Position numbers and translations under genes: made by a program. Shown here piece by piece: positions 50,841 to 59,491 of a stretch of 64,000 bases of DNA. The stretch lies in NCBI RefSeq assembly GCF_025291715.1, contig NZ_JAMBIZ010000016.1, forward strand, positions 1 through 64,000, written 5' to 3'. Within the stretch, counting starts at the first letter, position 1. The number at the start of each line of letters is the position of its first letter. The notes below the pieces were generated by a model. It ran no database searches. It saw only the letters and a program-made list of their open reading frames with translations, and was not told where the DNA came from. Origin of the DNA: Metasolibacillus sp. Its GTDB lineage: Bacteria; Bacillota; Bacilli; Bacillales_A; Planococcaceae.

Positions 50841-51701
50841 TTATTTTTCCTTCACCGCAACCCACACCTCACTATAAACATTGTCAGCAGGGTCATCGTA
50901 GCGCGTGAAGGAAATCACTGGCTCGCTTAACAGCTCATAATTTGATGATGGCAGCCACACAGCATAAATATTGGCATACGTTTGTTGTAATGTAGCAGGA
51001 AATGGTCCGCTATTTGGGAAGATTGCCCATGTATTTTCTTTTATTGTGAGTTGTTCTAAGTCATCATATGGATTTTCCTTCGTCGTTGCAAAGCCAATCA
51101 TATGTGTTAAATTTCCTTTTTCCTCTAAGTGACCTTCATCAAAATGATAAGAGGCATTTAACACTTGATGTGGGTATAAATCGCCTAGCTCATGCATCTC
51201 TGCTCTTTGGTGTTCTGTAATTGATTTTGCTAATTCAATAATGGCATTATTTTCACCCTCAAATTGAATTGGTACTCTTTTTGTGACACCGACTAAATTA
51301 AATTTTGCTTTCTTTTCAATTTTGAATTCCATTGAAATACCTCCTTTAATATCAATAAAAAATAAAAACTTCGGAAATGTTTTTTGGATTTTATTTTTCA
51401 CTACTTCTGAGGGCAAAAATCCACTCCATTCACGAAATGCTCTTGAAAATCCATCGACAGACTGATAGCCATATTTAAAGGCAATATCTGTCACCTTTGC
51501 GCCATTGACCAGCTCACTATTTGCACAGGATAATCGTCTATTTTTGATATACTCTGTCAAGGACATGTCTGCCATATAAGAAAACATTCTGCGAAAATGA
51601 TAGTCGGATAATCCAACAATTTGTGAAATTGTCTCACCCGAAATGCTTTCTGTTAAATGCTCCTCGATATAATCCATTAACTGATTAAATTGCTGTAGCA
51701 T
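50841..51701 (-). CDS. AraC family regulator with GyrI-like effector domain
   Basis: 286 residues, the same layout as the AraC gene at 26597: two helix-turn-helix motifs (ISQIVGLSDYHFRRMFS, VTDIAFKYGYQSVDGFSRAFREWSGFLP), then an internal MEFKIEKKAKFNLVGVTKRV that begins the ligand domain. The domain continues to WAIFPNSGPFP, WLPSSNYELLSEPVISF and EVWVAVKEK. It is divergent from the hypothetical gene at 51796, which may be its target. GGGAGGG lies upstream of the ATG. Confidence 0.88.
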   Translation of the reverse strand: MLQQFNQLMDYIEEHLTESISGETISQIVGLSDYHFRRMFSYMADMSLTEYIKNRRLSCANSELVNGAKVTDIAFKYGYQSVDGFSRAFREWSGFLPSEVVKNKIQKTFPKFLFFIDIKGGISMEFKIEKKAKFNLVGVTKRVPIQFEGENNAIIELAKSITEHQRAEMHELGDLYPHQVLNASYHFDEGHLEEKGNLTHMIGFATTKENPYDDLEQLTIKENTWAIFPNSGPFPATLQQTYANIYAVWLPSSNYELLSEPVISFTRYDDPADNVYSEVWVAVKEK

Positions 51702-51795
51702 TGCTTTCCCTCCCTTGTATAGTTATCATAACGAATAACGACCATCACTACTCGATATTTTTACAACGGAAATTATCGAAGAGAGGAGCTCAAAA

Positions 51796-52377
51796 ATGTT
51801 TACAAATGGACAATTAAAACAGCTGATTCAAGGTGAGGTAATTGGAGAGATCTTTCCTTACAATACAACGGATGAGCAATCCATTTTCAGCTATTTAAAG
51901 AGAATTAAAGCAGAGCTAGAGAAGTCTCAGAAAATAGTTTGTGAGCAAGAGCCACTGCATTTTGGGAGTGGCTATGCATCGTATATGCGATGGTTTGTAT
52001 ACGAAAAGAGTACAGTTATACAAACAGAGCTTGGAAACAGTGTAGTGCAAGAAGAGAAAGAGGGCCTTATTGTACAAATTAGTATGCTTGCACCTGTTGT
52101 TTTAATTGGCACTGGGAACAAATCGGATAACTATTTAGAAGGAAAATGGTTGAGTGGTGGAGGGACTTTTTTAGCTACTCCACAGGAGCTGCTAATTCCA
52201 CCACATTTAAACGAGCTATATGAAGGCTTACAGCGTCTTTTTATGAAATATAATTATACAATTTTGCATAAGGAAGATGTGGAAAAGCCCCTCCCTTTTA
52301 AAGCAAATATTGCAACGATTTTGAGAGAGCCGAGAGAATATTTAATATGGGATGCGATTTTTTATTGGGAGGATTAA
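51796..52377 (+). CDS. Hypothetical protein
   Basis: 193 residues, no signal peptide or membrane helix. Notable stretches are HFGSGYASYMRWFVYEKSTVIQTELGNSVVQEEKEGLIVQISMLAPVVLIGTG, YLEGKWLSGGGTFLATPQELLIP and a C-terminal EPREYLIWDAIFYWED. No family recognised. GAGAGGAGC precedes the ATG. It heads a run of three same-strand genes and is divergent from an AraC regulator. Confidence 0.7.
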   Translation: MFTNGQLKQLIQGEVIGEIFPYNTTDEQSIFSYLKRIKAELEKSQKIVCEQEPLHFGSGYASYMRWFVYEKSTVIQTELGNSVVQEEKEGLIVQISMLAPVVLIGTGNKSDNYLEGKWLSGGGTFLATPQELLIPPHLNELYEGLQRLFMKYNYTILHKEDVEKPLPFKANIATILREPREYLIWDAIFYWED

Positions 52378-52411
52378 TGGATGAAATTTCTAATAACTAG
52401 AGGTGAAAAAC

Positions 52412-53116
52412 ATGTACCATTTAATTTTGCTTTTTGTATTAGTGCAATTGGCAATTCTCGCTAGATATTTAGTTTATGGATTATTTAGCATGACTGCATT
52501 TGTCTCCACTTTTCTTTTGCTGATTGCAGCACTATGCATTTGCTTTTTGAGTAAATGGCTTGCACAAAAGGAAGAGAATTATCAGCCTAATAATATAGCG
52601 GGCTGGTCATTTTATGAGCGGCAGACCACCATTTTGACTAACAAGCCTTTATTCAAAGGGAATGTTAAACGGGGATATATAAGGCGTTATTTTGAAAAGA
52701 AGTGGCAGCGAATTGTCGCTGATATTGTAGGCTCAAACTGGTATTTAACATTGGAGCTACAACTAGATAAGGACAATTATATTGTGCGCTGGAAATCTAA
52801 AAACCGCTCGTTGACACAAGAGCATTGGGAAATATACAAAAATGGTGTGGTCATTGGTCAGGCATATGCACGCATAAATATAAAGAATACTGTAAAATTA
52901 AAGGAGATGATGGAATTGACATTTGCTGATAAAACATTCACTACTTCAGTAGCAACTGTTTCATCAGCTATTGCATTACAGGGTACGCCAGGTACAGTAG
53001 GAACAATGAAGCGTAATCATATAATCAGCAATGTCCATGTATTGGATGTGCAAGAGGACTGTCCCACACATATCGTTGCGCTTATGTTGCACGCATATTA
53101 TTTTAAAAGTAAGTAA
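52412..53116 (+). CDS. Hypothetical membrane protein with tubby-like C-terminal region
   Basis: 234 residues from ATG 52412 (GAGGTGA six bases upstream; a GTG at 52403 overlaps that site). Two N-terminal transmembrane helices (~3-20 and ~27-48) are followed by a soluble beta-rich region (FYERQTTILTNKPLFKGNVKRGYIRRYFEKKWQRIVADIVGSNWYLTLEL..., YIVRWKSKNRSLTQEHWEIYKNGVVIGQA). This has the strand pattern of tubby/LURP-one-like domains. That match is weak. Function unknown. Confidence 0.65.
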   Translation: MYHLILLFVLVQLAILARYLVYGLFSMTAFVSTFLLLIAALCICFLSKWLAQKEENYQPNNIAGWSFYERQTTILTNKPLFKGNVKRGYIRRYFEKKWQRIVADIVGSNWYLTLELQLDKDNYIVRWKSKNRSLTQEHWEIYKNGVVIGQAYARINIKNTVKLKEMMELTFADKTFTTSVATVSSAIALQGTPGTVGTMKRNHIISNVHVLDVQEDCPTHIVALMLHAYYFKSK

Positions 53117-53135
53117 TACATAGGAGGAACTGTAC

Positions 53136-54005
53136 TTGGCAAACTATGAATTTATTAAAGATTACTGTCATAATGAAAGCATAAGAGAGAGCTTTAACGA
53201 GCTAGCGATGAAAATATTTGAGCTTGATTTTAGACCTTGGTATGAACGAGGCTACTGGAATGAGCAATATGTGCCATATTCATTTATTGACAATGGAAAA
53301 GTGATTGCAAATGCTTCTATTAATAAAATGACAGTTGTAATTGATGGAGAAAAATATAGTGCTATTCAAATTGGCACAGTCATGACAGACGAAAGCTATC
53401 GCAGCCAAGGCTTATCGCGAAAACTGATGCAGCATGTTATGGATGAATATGAAGCGCAATGCGATTTTATGTTTCTATTTGCAAATGAAACGGTACTGGA
53501 TTTTTATCCGAAATTTGGCTTTACACGCATTGATGAAAGTGAGTTTAGCTTAGATTTAGAGAAGAATCCTATTGAAGTGAGAGATACGAAACTCAAGCAA
53601 TTAACGATTGAAAATGATAGTGCCTTGCTCGAAAAATTTGCACAAAACCGTTTTATTAATTCAAATATGTTAGATGTGGAAAACAATGCGAACCTGTTAA
53701 TGTTTTATTTCACAATTCCATTTAAGGAGGCAATCTTTTATATAGAGGATTTAGAAACGATTGTACTAATGGAGGAGGAAGAGGGGACGCTCCATATTTT
53801 TGATATTATTGCATTAGATGCACCGAATATGGAAGCGATACTGGCAAGTGTTGTGAAGGTAACGACGAAAAAGGTTATATGCTATTTTACAATGGAAAAC
53901 ATGCCAGCAATAACTAAGCCAAATGATGATGATGCTTTATTTGTTTTCTCGAAAAAGCCGTTGTTGATGGGGAATTTCATGTTTCCATTGACAGGGCATT
54001 GCTAA
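53136..54005 (+). CDS. GNAT acetyltransferase (Eis-like N-terminal domain)
   Basis: 289 residues with a TTG start after AGGAGGAAC. The acetyl-CoA site is IQIGTVMTDESYRSQGLSRKLMQHVMDEYE (V-x-T-x-x-x-x-R-x-x-G/L pattern, ~75-105), followed by FLFANETVLDFYPKFGFTRI. The C-terminal half (~150-289) is a second, unclassified domain as in Eis-type proteins. Substrate unknown. A strong terminator follows. Confidence 0.85.
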   Translation: MANYEFIKDYCHNESIRESFNELAMKIFELDFRPWYERGYWNEQYVPYSFIDNGKVIANASINKMTVVIDGEKYSAIQIGTVMTDESYRSQGLSRKLMQHVMDEYEAQCDFMFLFANETVLDFYPKFGFTRIDESEFSLDLEKNPIEVRDTKLKQLTIENDSALLEKFAQNRFINSNMLDVENNANLLMFYFTIPFKEAIFYIEDLETIVLMEEEEGTLHIFDIIALDAPNMEAILASVVKVTTKKVICYFTMENMPAITKPNDDDALFVFSKKPLLMGNFMFPLTGHC

Positions 54006-54009
54006 TAAT

Positions 54010-54050
54010 AAAAAACAAGCTGTTGGGATTTTTCCCAACAGCCTGTTTTT
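54010..54050. terminator. Bidirectional terminator between GNAT and Na/Pi cotransporter genes
   Basis: GCTGTTGGG and CCCAACAGC form the stem core within AAACA / TGTTT flanks and T-runs on both sides. Confidence 0.85.
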
Positions 54051-55671
54051 AAGCAAGAACCGTTTCAGCTATGTTTGAAGCATGATCGCCAATTCGCTCT
54101 AAGTTGCTTACGATATCTGCGAAGACAATGCCTGCTGAACCAGAGCAAGTGCCTTCATTTAATCGCTTAATATGAAGTTTACGTAAACGGCGCTCCATAT
54201 TATCAATTTCATTTTCATGATCAATCACTTGCTTTGCTAAATTGATATCCCGTTTATCTAAACATTCAATTGTCATTTTGACCGTATCCATTGTGTATGC
54301 AAACATTTCCTCTAGCTCTTGTAATGCCTGTGCACTTAAACGTACACGGTTGCTCTCTCGATATTGTAATAATTCCACAATATTTTCGACATGGTCACCA
54401 ATTCGTTCAATATCACGAATATTTTCAAATAGCGCATGATGCACTTGAGAATCGTGGCTTGATAAAGGTTGTTTCGATAGCTCCACCAAATACTCTGTTG
54501 ATTTGCGATCTAAGTTATTAATAGCTTCCTCTAATTGTGCCACTTTATCAGTGGATTTCATATTCGCTGTTTTTAACATTGTTAACGTTTCTTCTAAACC
54601 TTGAATGCTATATTCACCCATGCGAACAACTTCCATTTTAGCTTGTCCAAGCGCAACAGATGGTGATTTTGCAATTAAGTTTTTATCTAAAAATTTAGGT
54701 GAGTGCTCAATTATTGAATCTTCACCAGGAATTAATTTTGTTACAAAATATGCCCAAGCACCAACAAATGGTAGCTGAACGATTGTATTGGCTACATTAA
54801 AAGTTCCATGTGCAAACGCAATTTGCATTTTAGGATCTAAATTCAGTACCCCAGAAATCCATTCTACATAATTTGTGAACAACCCTAATAAAAGCATAAA
54901 AATAATGGTCCCAACAACATTAAATAGTACATGTGTAGCAGCCGCTCGTCTAGCTGCAACAGAAGCACCTAAAGCAGCTAAAATCGCGGTAATTGTTGTT
55001 CCAATATTATCTCCAAATAAAACAGGAAGAGCGCCTTGTAAAGGAATTAGCCCTTCAGCATATAAGCCTTGTAAAATACCTACTGTTGCGGAGGATGATT
55101 GTACAATTAATGTGAAAATTGTTCCGACAACTACTCCTAAAATTGGGATATCCGCCATTTGTACAGTTAAATCTAAAAATGGCTGCCAATCGCGAAGTGG
55201 CTTCATCCCACCACTCATTAGCTCCAAGCCAACAAATAGTCCTCCGAACCCAAAAAGGACTTGTCCAATATTTTGAACCGTATTTTTCTTAAAGAAAAAT
55301 AAACAAACAGCTCCTAATGCCATAATAGGGTATGCGTAGGCACCAACATCGATACCAATAATAAATGCTGTGACAGTTGTTCCAATATTTGCCCCCATAA
55401 TAACGCCAATTGCTTGACGTAGCTTCATAAGGCCGGCACTCACTAAACCTACTGTAATAACAGTTGTCCCAGAGCTAGATTGAATAAGAACTGTGACAGC
55501 AATCCCAACAAGCACACCCATTAATGGATTTGTTGTGAATTTATCTAAAATATCACGTAGACGGTCACCTGCTGCTTTTTGCAAGCCATCCCCCATATAT
55601 TTTATCGCAAATAAAAATAACCCGAGACCTCCAAGAAATTGAAAAATCATTTCTTGTATATTAATTGTCAA
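54049..55671 (-). CDS. Na/Pi cotransporter family protein with PhoU-like domain
   Basis: 540 residues. The transport part has two inverted NaPi-II repeats with the QSSS motif (TVLIQSSSGTTVITVGLVSAG and TLIVQSSSATVGILQGL) and GANIGTT / GDNIGTT, within about nine membrane helices (~1-315). The C-terminal PhoU-like helical region (~345-540, IRDIERIGDHVENI and LERIGDHASNIAE) is cytoplasmic. It should carry phosphate with sodium, or export it, as its YjbB-type relatives do. GGGTGTCATC precedes the start. Confidence 0.92.
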   Translation of the reverse strand: MTINIQEMIFQFLGGLGLFLFAIKYMGDGLQKAAGDRLRDILDKFTTNPLMGVLVGIAVTVLIQSSSGTTVITVGLVSAGLMKLRQAIGVIMGANIGTTVTAFIIGIDVGAYAYPIMALGAVCLFFFKKNTVQNIGQVLFGFGGLFVGLELMSGGMKPLRDWQPFLDLTVQMADIPILGVVVGTIFTLIVQSSSATVGILQGLYAEGLIPLQGALPVLFGDNIGTTITAILAALGASVAARRAAATHVLFNVVGTIIFMLLLGLFTNYVEWISGVLNLDPKMQIAFAHGTFNVANTIVQLPFVGAWAYFVTKLIPGEDSIIEHSPKFLDKNLIAKSPSVALGQAKMEVVRMGEYSIQGLEETLTMLKTANMKSTDKVAQLEEAINNLDRKSTEYLVELSKQPLSSHDSQVHHALFENIRDIERIGDHVENIVELLQYRESNRVRLSAQALQELEEMFAYTMDTVKMTIECLDKRDINLAKQVIDHENEIDNMERRLRKLHIKRLNEGTCSGSAGIVFADIVSNLERIGDHASNIAETVLA

Positions 55672-55864
55672 TTGATGACACCCTTTCTTTATATAGTAGC
55701 TCGTCTATATTATTCAGAAGTTTTAACTAGGTGTATATACAGTTTACAATCAATTAAATAAAAATTTACACTACCTTTACAATAGCTTTAAAAATTCGAC
55801 ATAAATTAAGCCAATGTTATTCTACAGTATGTAAAATTTCATTGGCTTTCATTCATTCATTCAT

Positions 55865-56797
55865 TTATTTACGCTCCGCTTTTCTTGCCCAATAGGTAGC
55901 AAGAAGAGCTCCTGAAACATTGTGCCAAAAGCTGAAAATAGCGCTAGGTACAGCAGCTAATGGGCTGAAATGGGCCGTTGCTAAAGCAGCACCTAATCCT
56001 GAGTTCTGCATGCCGACTTCAATGGCCATTGCTTTTTGGTCAGCATATGTGAATTTACATAGCTTGCCAACTAAAAAACCTAATAAATAGCCAAGACCAT
56101 TATGTAAAATGACAACGCCAAAAATGATTAGCCCAGACTCTACAATTTTATCTTTGCTTGTTGAAACGACAGCTGCAACGATAAGTACGATTGCTATAAC
56201 AGAGATAAGTGGTAACACATCTGCCCCTTTTTGTACTTGTTGCTTAAAGAATGCTTGCACAATAAGACCTAATATAATTGGAATAAGCACAATTTTAATG
56301 ACAGACATAAACATGTCAGCAGCGGATACTTCCATCCATTCGCTTGCAAGTAGATAAATCAGCGCTGGTGTAGCAATGGGTGCTAACAATGTAGATACAG
56401 ATGTAATGGCTACTGAAAGTGCTAAGTTTCCTTTTGCTAAAAAAGTCATAACATTTGATGCTGTACCACCAGGACAACAGCCAACTAAAATAACACCAAT
56501 CGCGATTTCTGGCTCTAGCTGTAGTCCTTTTGCTAAAGCAAAAGCAAGTAATGGCATTAAGATAAATTGGGCCAACACCCCAACTATTACTTTCACAGGC
56601 TGCTTCCCAACTTCCTTAAAATCGCTTGCTGAAATGGTCATCCCCATTCCAAACATAATCACTCCAAGTAAAATTGAAATATATGGAGCAATCCATGTAA
56701 ATTGGTCAGGAAGGAAAAAAGCAAATGCTGCAAACACTAATACCCAAATCGCAAATGTTTTTCCAGCAAATTGACTAACTTTCGCTAATATATTCAA
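55865..56797 (-). CDS. Bile acid:sodium symporter (BASS) family transporter
   Basis: 310 residues from TTG 56797 (GGAGGTG seven bases upstream). About ten membrane helices with the BASS signatures [20 protein letters not shown] (~118-137) and [14 protein letters not shown] (~267-280). Substrates of bacterial members include organic acids and pantoate-like compounds; not decidable here. On the minus strand a hairpin, AGCCAATG / CATTGGCT (about 55808-55850), ends the gene. Confidence 0.88.
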   Translation of the reverse strand: MNILAKVSQFAGKTFAIWVLVFAAFAFFLPDQFTWIAPYISILLGVIMFGMGMTISASDFKEVGKQPVKVIVGVLAQFILMPLLAFALAKGLQLEPEIAIGVILVGCCPGGTASNVMTFLAKGNLALSVAITSVSTLLAPIATPALIYLLASEWMEVSAADMFMSVIKIVLIPIILGLIVQAFFKQQVQKGADVLPLISVIAIVLIVAAVVSTSKDKIVESGLIIFGVVILHNGLGYLLGFLVGKLCKFTYADQKAMAIEVGMQNSGLGAALATAHFSPLAAVPSAIFSFWHNVSGALLATYWARKAERK

Positions 56798-56890
56798 ATT
56801 AAATACACCTCCGTTAAGAAATAATACCACAAAATGTGTTTAATTTTCTGATTTTTTCGTGAATTATTTCTCCGATAAGGCAATATGCTT

Positions 56891-57114
56891 TTAATTAATT
56901 TTTATTTTTTCGCTAATAGGCTGTTCATTAGCAAGCACCTGTAAATATAAGTCACGATTAACGAAAGAAGCACCTTGATAATGTTTAATGTTTGTACCAT
57001 TTCCATCACTGTATTATACATAATCGATTTCATCAAGCCACCGTATTGCCCAAGCAATAAAGAAATACCCTGCTCATGTTGTTGTTTGATATAGGCAATA
57101 ATTTTGTCGTCCAT
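56891..57114 (-). pseudogene. Sigma factor N-terminal fragment joined to an unrelated frame
   Basis: ATG 57114 behind GAGGTG gives MDDKIIAYIKQQHEQGISLLLGQYGGLMKSI, the recognisable opening of a group IV sigma factor (the IK...GI-LL-QYGGL-KSI helix). After codon ~31 the homology stops. In another frame the bottom strand then reads ...HYQGASFVNRDLYLQVLANEQPISEKIKIN and ends at 56891, which looks like the tail of a second gene. The simplest reading is an internal deletion that removed most of a sigma gene and most of its neighbour. Confidence 0.6.
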
Positions 57115-57269
57115 AACGCACCTCACTTCAATCGAACATTTTCCGCGAAAAGCTGTTCACTGTTATATTCGTTTGTTATTGATAAATTTATCATTTTTTT
57201 ATTTAGCAAATAAAATCAAAAAAGCGATTGTTGATTTTGCTATGCTATTTATGAAGGGAGGGAGCCGCT

Positions 57270-58127
57270 TTGCATAAAGTGATTAATTATATAGAAGAGC
57301 ATTTGCATGAGCCATTGGAAATTGAGCGTATCGCCAAGCATGCAGGGTTTTCTAAGTTTCATCTTCATCGGGTTTTTAAAAAATATGTTGGCATGTCCAT
57401 TGCGGAATATATAAGAATGCGTCGCTTAGCAAGTGCCTCAGCAATGCTGCTATATACGAAGGAAAAAATTATTGATATAGCCTTTCACAATTATTTTGAA
57501 TCACAGGAGGCTTTTACAAGGGCGTTTAAAAAATATTATCATTTACCCCCAGGGCAATACCGCAAACTGATGTCAATTATGTGGAAAAATAAGGAGGAAT
57601 CATTTATGGATAAATCAGTAAAAGGTTGGATTTTAAGTGGCTCAGACCTATATAATTATGAAATGGGTGTAGACCATGCAGTTGTACATCAAGGTAAAGC
57701 ATCAGGTTATTTAAAATCGAAAACGGTTTTAGAAGGGGATAGCTTTGCAACGATGATGCAGCAATTTAAAGCAGACAATTATGTGAACAAGCGCATCCGA
57801 CTTTCTGGCTTTTTGAAAACAAAGGATGTCGGGCTGTTTTCAAGTATGTGGATGCGAGTGGACAATGCCAATGGGGATACTATACAGTTCGATAATATGA
57901 GCAATCGTTCGATAACGGGAACAACGAATTGGAGTTTATATTCCATTGTATTGGATGTGCCTAAAGAAAGCACTGTTATTTCATTTGGCATCATCTTATC
58001 AGGACGTGGTCAAGTATGGGTAGATCAATTGACATTTGAAGAAGTAGACGAGAGTGTATTATCTACAAATTTGGAAATTCAATCCGATATATTGGATGAG
58101 CCAGTAAATTTATCATTTGAAGAATAG
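57270..58127 (+). CDS. AraC family regulator with C-terminal beta-sandwich domain
   Basis: 285 residues with a TTG start after GGGAGGGAG. Two AraC helix-turn-helix motifs lie at ~1-105 (IAKHAGFSKFHLHRVFKKYVGMSIAEYIRMRRL, IIDIAFHNYFESQEAFTRAFKKYYHLPPGQYR). The C-terminal domain (~120-270: GWILSGSDLYNYEMGVDHAVVHQGKASGYLKS..., RIRLSGFLKTKDV, WVDQLTFEEVD) has the strand pattern of carbohydrate-binding-like jelly rolls, not of GyrI. It precedes the DUF418 gene by 9 bp, so the two form an operon. Confidence 0.82.
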   Translation: MHKVINYIEEHLHEPLEIERIAKHAGFSKFHLHRVFKKYVGMSIAEYIRMRRLASASAMLLYTKEKIIDIAFHNYFESQEAFTRAFKKYYHLPPGQYRKLMSIMWKNKEESFMDKSVKGWILSGSDLYNYEMGVDHAVVHQGKASGYLKSKTVLEGDSFATMMQQFKADNYVNKRIRLSGFLKTKDVGLFSSMWMRVDNANGDTIQFDNMSNRSITGTTNWSLYSIVLDVPKESTVISFGIILSGRGQVWVDQLTFEEVDESVLSTNLEIQSDILDEPVNLSFEE

Positions 58128-58136
58128 AGGTTTTTA

Positions 58137-59264
58137 ATGAAGAAAAGAATTGAAGTAATTGATGCATTAAGAGGGTTTTCGTTACTTGGTATTTTGATTG
58201 CCAATATGCTGCATTTTCAATATGCCAATGTGACATTAGCGGCGATTCAGCCGACAGCATGGATGGATAAAATTGCGTTCTATTTTACGAAGGTTTTTGT
58301 GGAAGCTTCGTTTTATCCGATTTTTGGCTTTTTATTTGGCTATGGTGTTATTTTATTTGTTCGTTCACTAGAGAAAAGGGAGTTAAAAACGCGAGGTCCT
58401 TTATGGAGACGCGCAATTGGCTTAATTTTATTAGGTCTTTTACATATTACATTCGTTTGGGATGGCGATATTTTACTCATGTATGGCTCGGGTTTACTTA
58501 TTTTTATGTTATTTATCAAACGTAAAATCAAAACGCTTTTAATATGGGCAGCCCTTTTAGCACTTTGTATGCTACCACTTACGATAGTCAAAACAGACAT
58601 GATGACACTTATGGCAGCAGATATGGCAACAACACTGGATATTGTAAAAAATGGCTCATATTTAGAGGTTGTTCAAAACCGTATTGCTCCAACGGATGAC
58701 GTGCCATTGATTTTCTATATGATAGGTTTAATAGTGGCCTTCGTGATGATGGTTGTCCTATCCTTTTTCGCTGTTGGTCCATTTCTTTTACTTGGAATGG
58801 CTGCAGCAAAGGTTGACTTCTTTAAGCATATTGCTGACAAGAAGGCATTGCTCAAGCGTTTAATAGTGTTTATTCCGATAGGTTTATTATGTAAATCCTT
58901 GCTATTCTTTGACCACTTTGTCGCAAAATTAATGCATGGTGTAGGAGCGTACATGCTCGCAATTGGTTATATGGCACTGTTTGTAATTATTTTTATGTCG
59001 GCACAGGAAAGCAAGTATGCACAAAGCTTCGTTAGTTTAGGGCGTCTGTCATTAACAAATTATTTAATGCAATCGCTTATTTGTACGACAATTTTCTATG
59101 GTTACGGCTTAGGCTTTTTTGGTGAGCTAGGTGTAGCACTTGGTCTGTTAGTTGCGTTAGTGATTTATTCGCTGCAATTGTACTTAGCGAATTTATATAG
59201 TAAACGTTTTTCAATAGGACCAGTGGAATGGGTGCTGCGGAAGTTTGTTTATTTAGGGAAGTAG
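58137..59264 (+). CDS. DUF418 domain-containing membrane protein (YeiB-like)
   Basis: 375 residues with about nine membrane helices. The N-terminal RIEVIDALRGFSLLGILIANM and FYPIFGFLFGYGV, and the C-terminal FVSLGRLSLTNYLMQSLICT, are the DUF418/DUF1624 signatures of the acyltransferase-3-like membrane family. Such proteins may acylate or move sugars, but no reaction is established. AGAGGTTTTTA precedes the start. Confidence 0.88.
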   Translation: MKKRIEVIDALRGFSLLGILIANMLHFQYANVTLAAIQPTAWMDKIAFYFTKVFVEASFYPIFGFLFGYGVILFVRSLEKRELKTRGPLWRRAIGLILLGLLHITFVWDGDILLMYGSGLLIFMLFIKRKIKTLLIWAALLALCMLPLTIVKTDMMTLMAADMATTLDIVKNGSYLEVVQNRIAPTDDVPLIFYMIGLIVAFVMMVVLSFFAVGPFLLLGMAAAKVDFFKHIADKKALLKRLIVFIPIGLLCKSLLFFDHFVAKLMHGVGAYMLAIGYMALFVIIFMSAQESKYAQSFVSLGRLSLTNYLMQSLICTTIFYGYGLGFFGELGVALGLLVALVIYSLQLYLANLYSKRFSIGPVEWVLRKFVYLGK

Positions 59265-59309
59265 CACAAAACATTAAAAGAGGGCATTTCATTTGGAACG
59301 GAGTGTAAA

Positions 59310-59420
59310 ATGGAGTTGCACTGTAGGCACATGAAAATCAAAGAAGTGCTAGAAACTATAAAATCCATTCACCCATATGAGGAATCGATTATCAATATTA
59401 TTTTTTTACTAAATGAATAA
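59310..59420 (+). CDS. 36-residue Nif3-C-like mini protein or remnant
   Basis: ATG 59310 behind GGAG opens a 36-codon frame containing MKIKEVLETIKSIHPYEESIINIIFLLNE. IHPYEE is the hallmark of the small CutA-like domain inside Nif3/YqfO proteins and of a free-standing family. Only the second half of such a domain is present, so it is probably a fragment. Confidence 0.4.
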   Translation: MELHCRHMKIKEVLETIKSIHPYEESIINIIFLLNE

Positions 59421-59423
59421 AGA

Positions 59424-59475
59424 AAAGGTCATTGGAAAAACAGATACCTATCTGTATTTCCTAATGACCTTTTTA
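59424..59475. terminator. Bidirectional terminator before the DUF4132 gene end
   Basis: AAAAGGTCATT-GGAAA pairs with TTTCC-TAATGACCTTTT around an A/T loop, with T residues on both sides. Confidence 0.8.
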
Positions 59476-59491
59476 TTAAGAGAAGGATATG

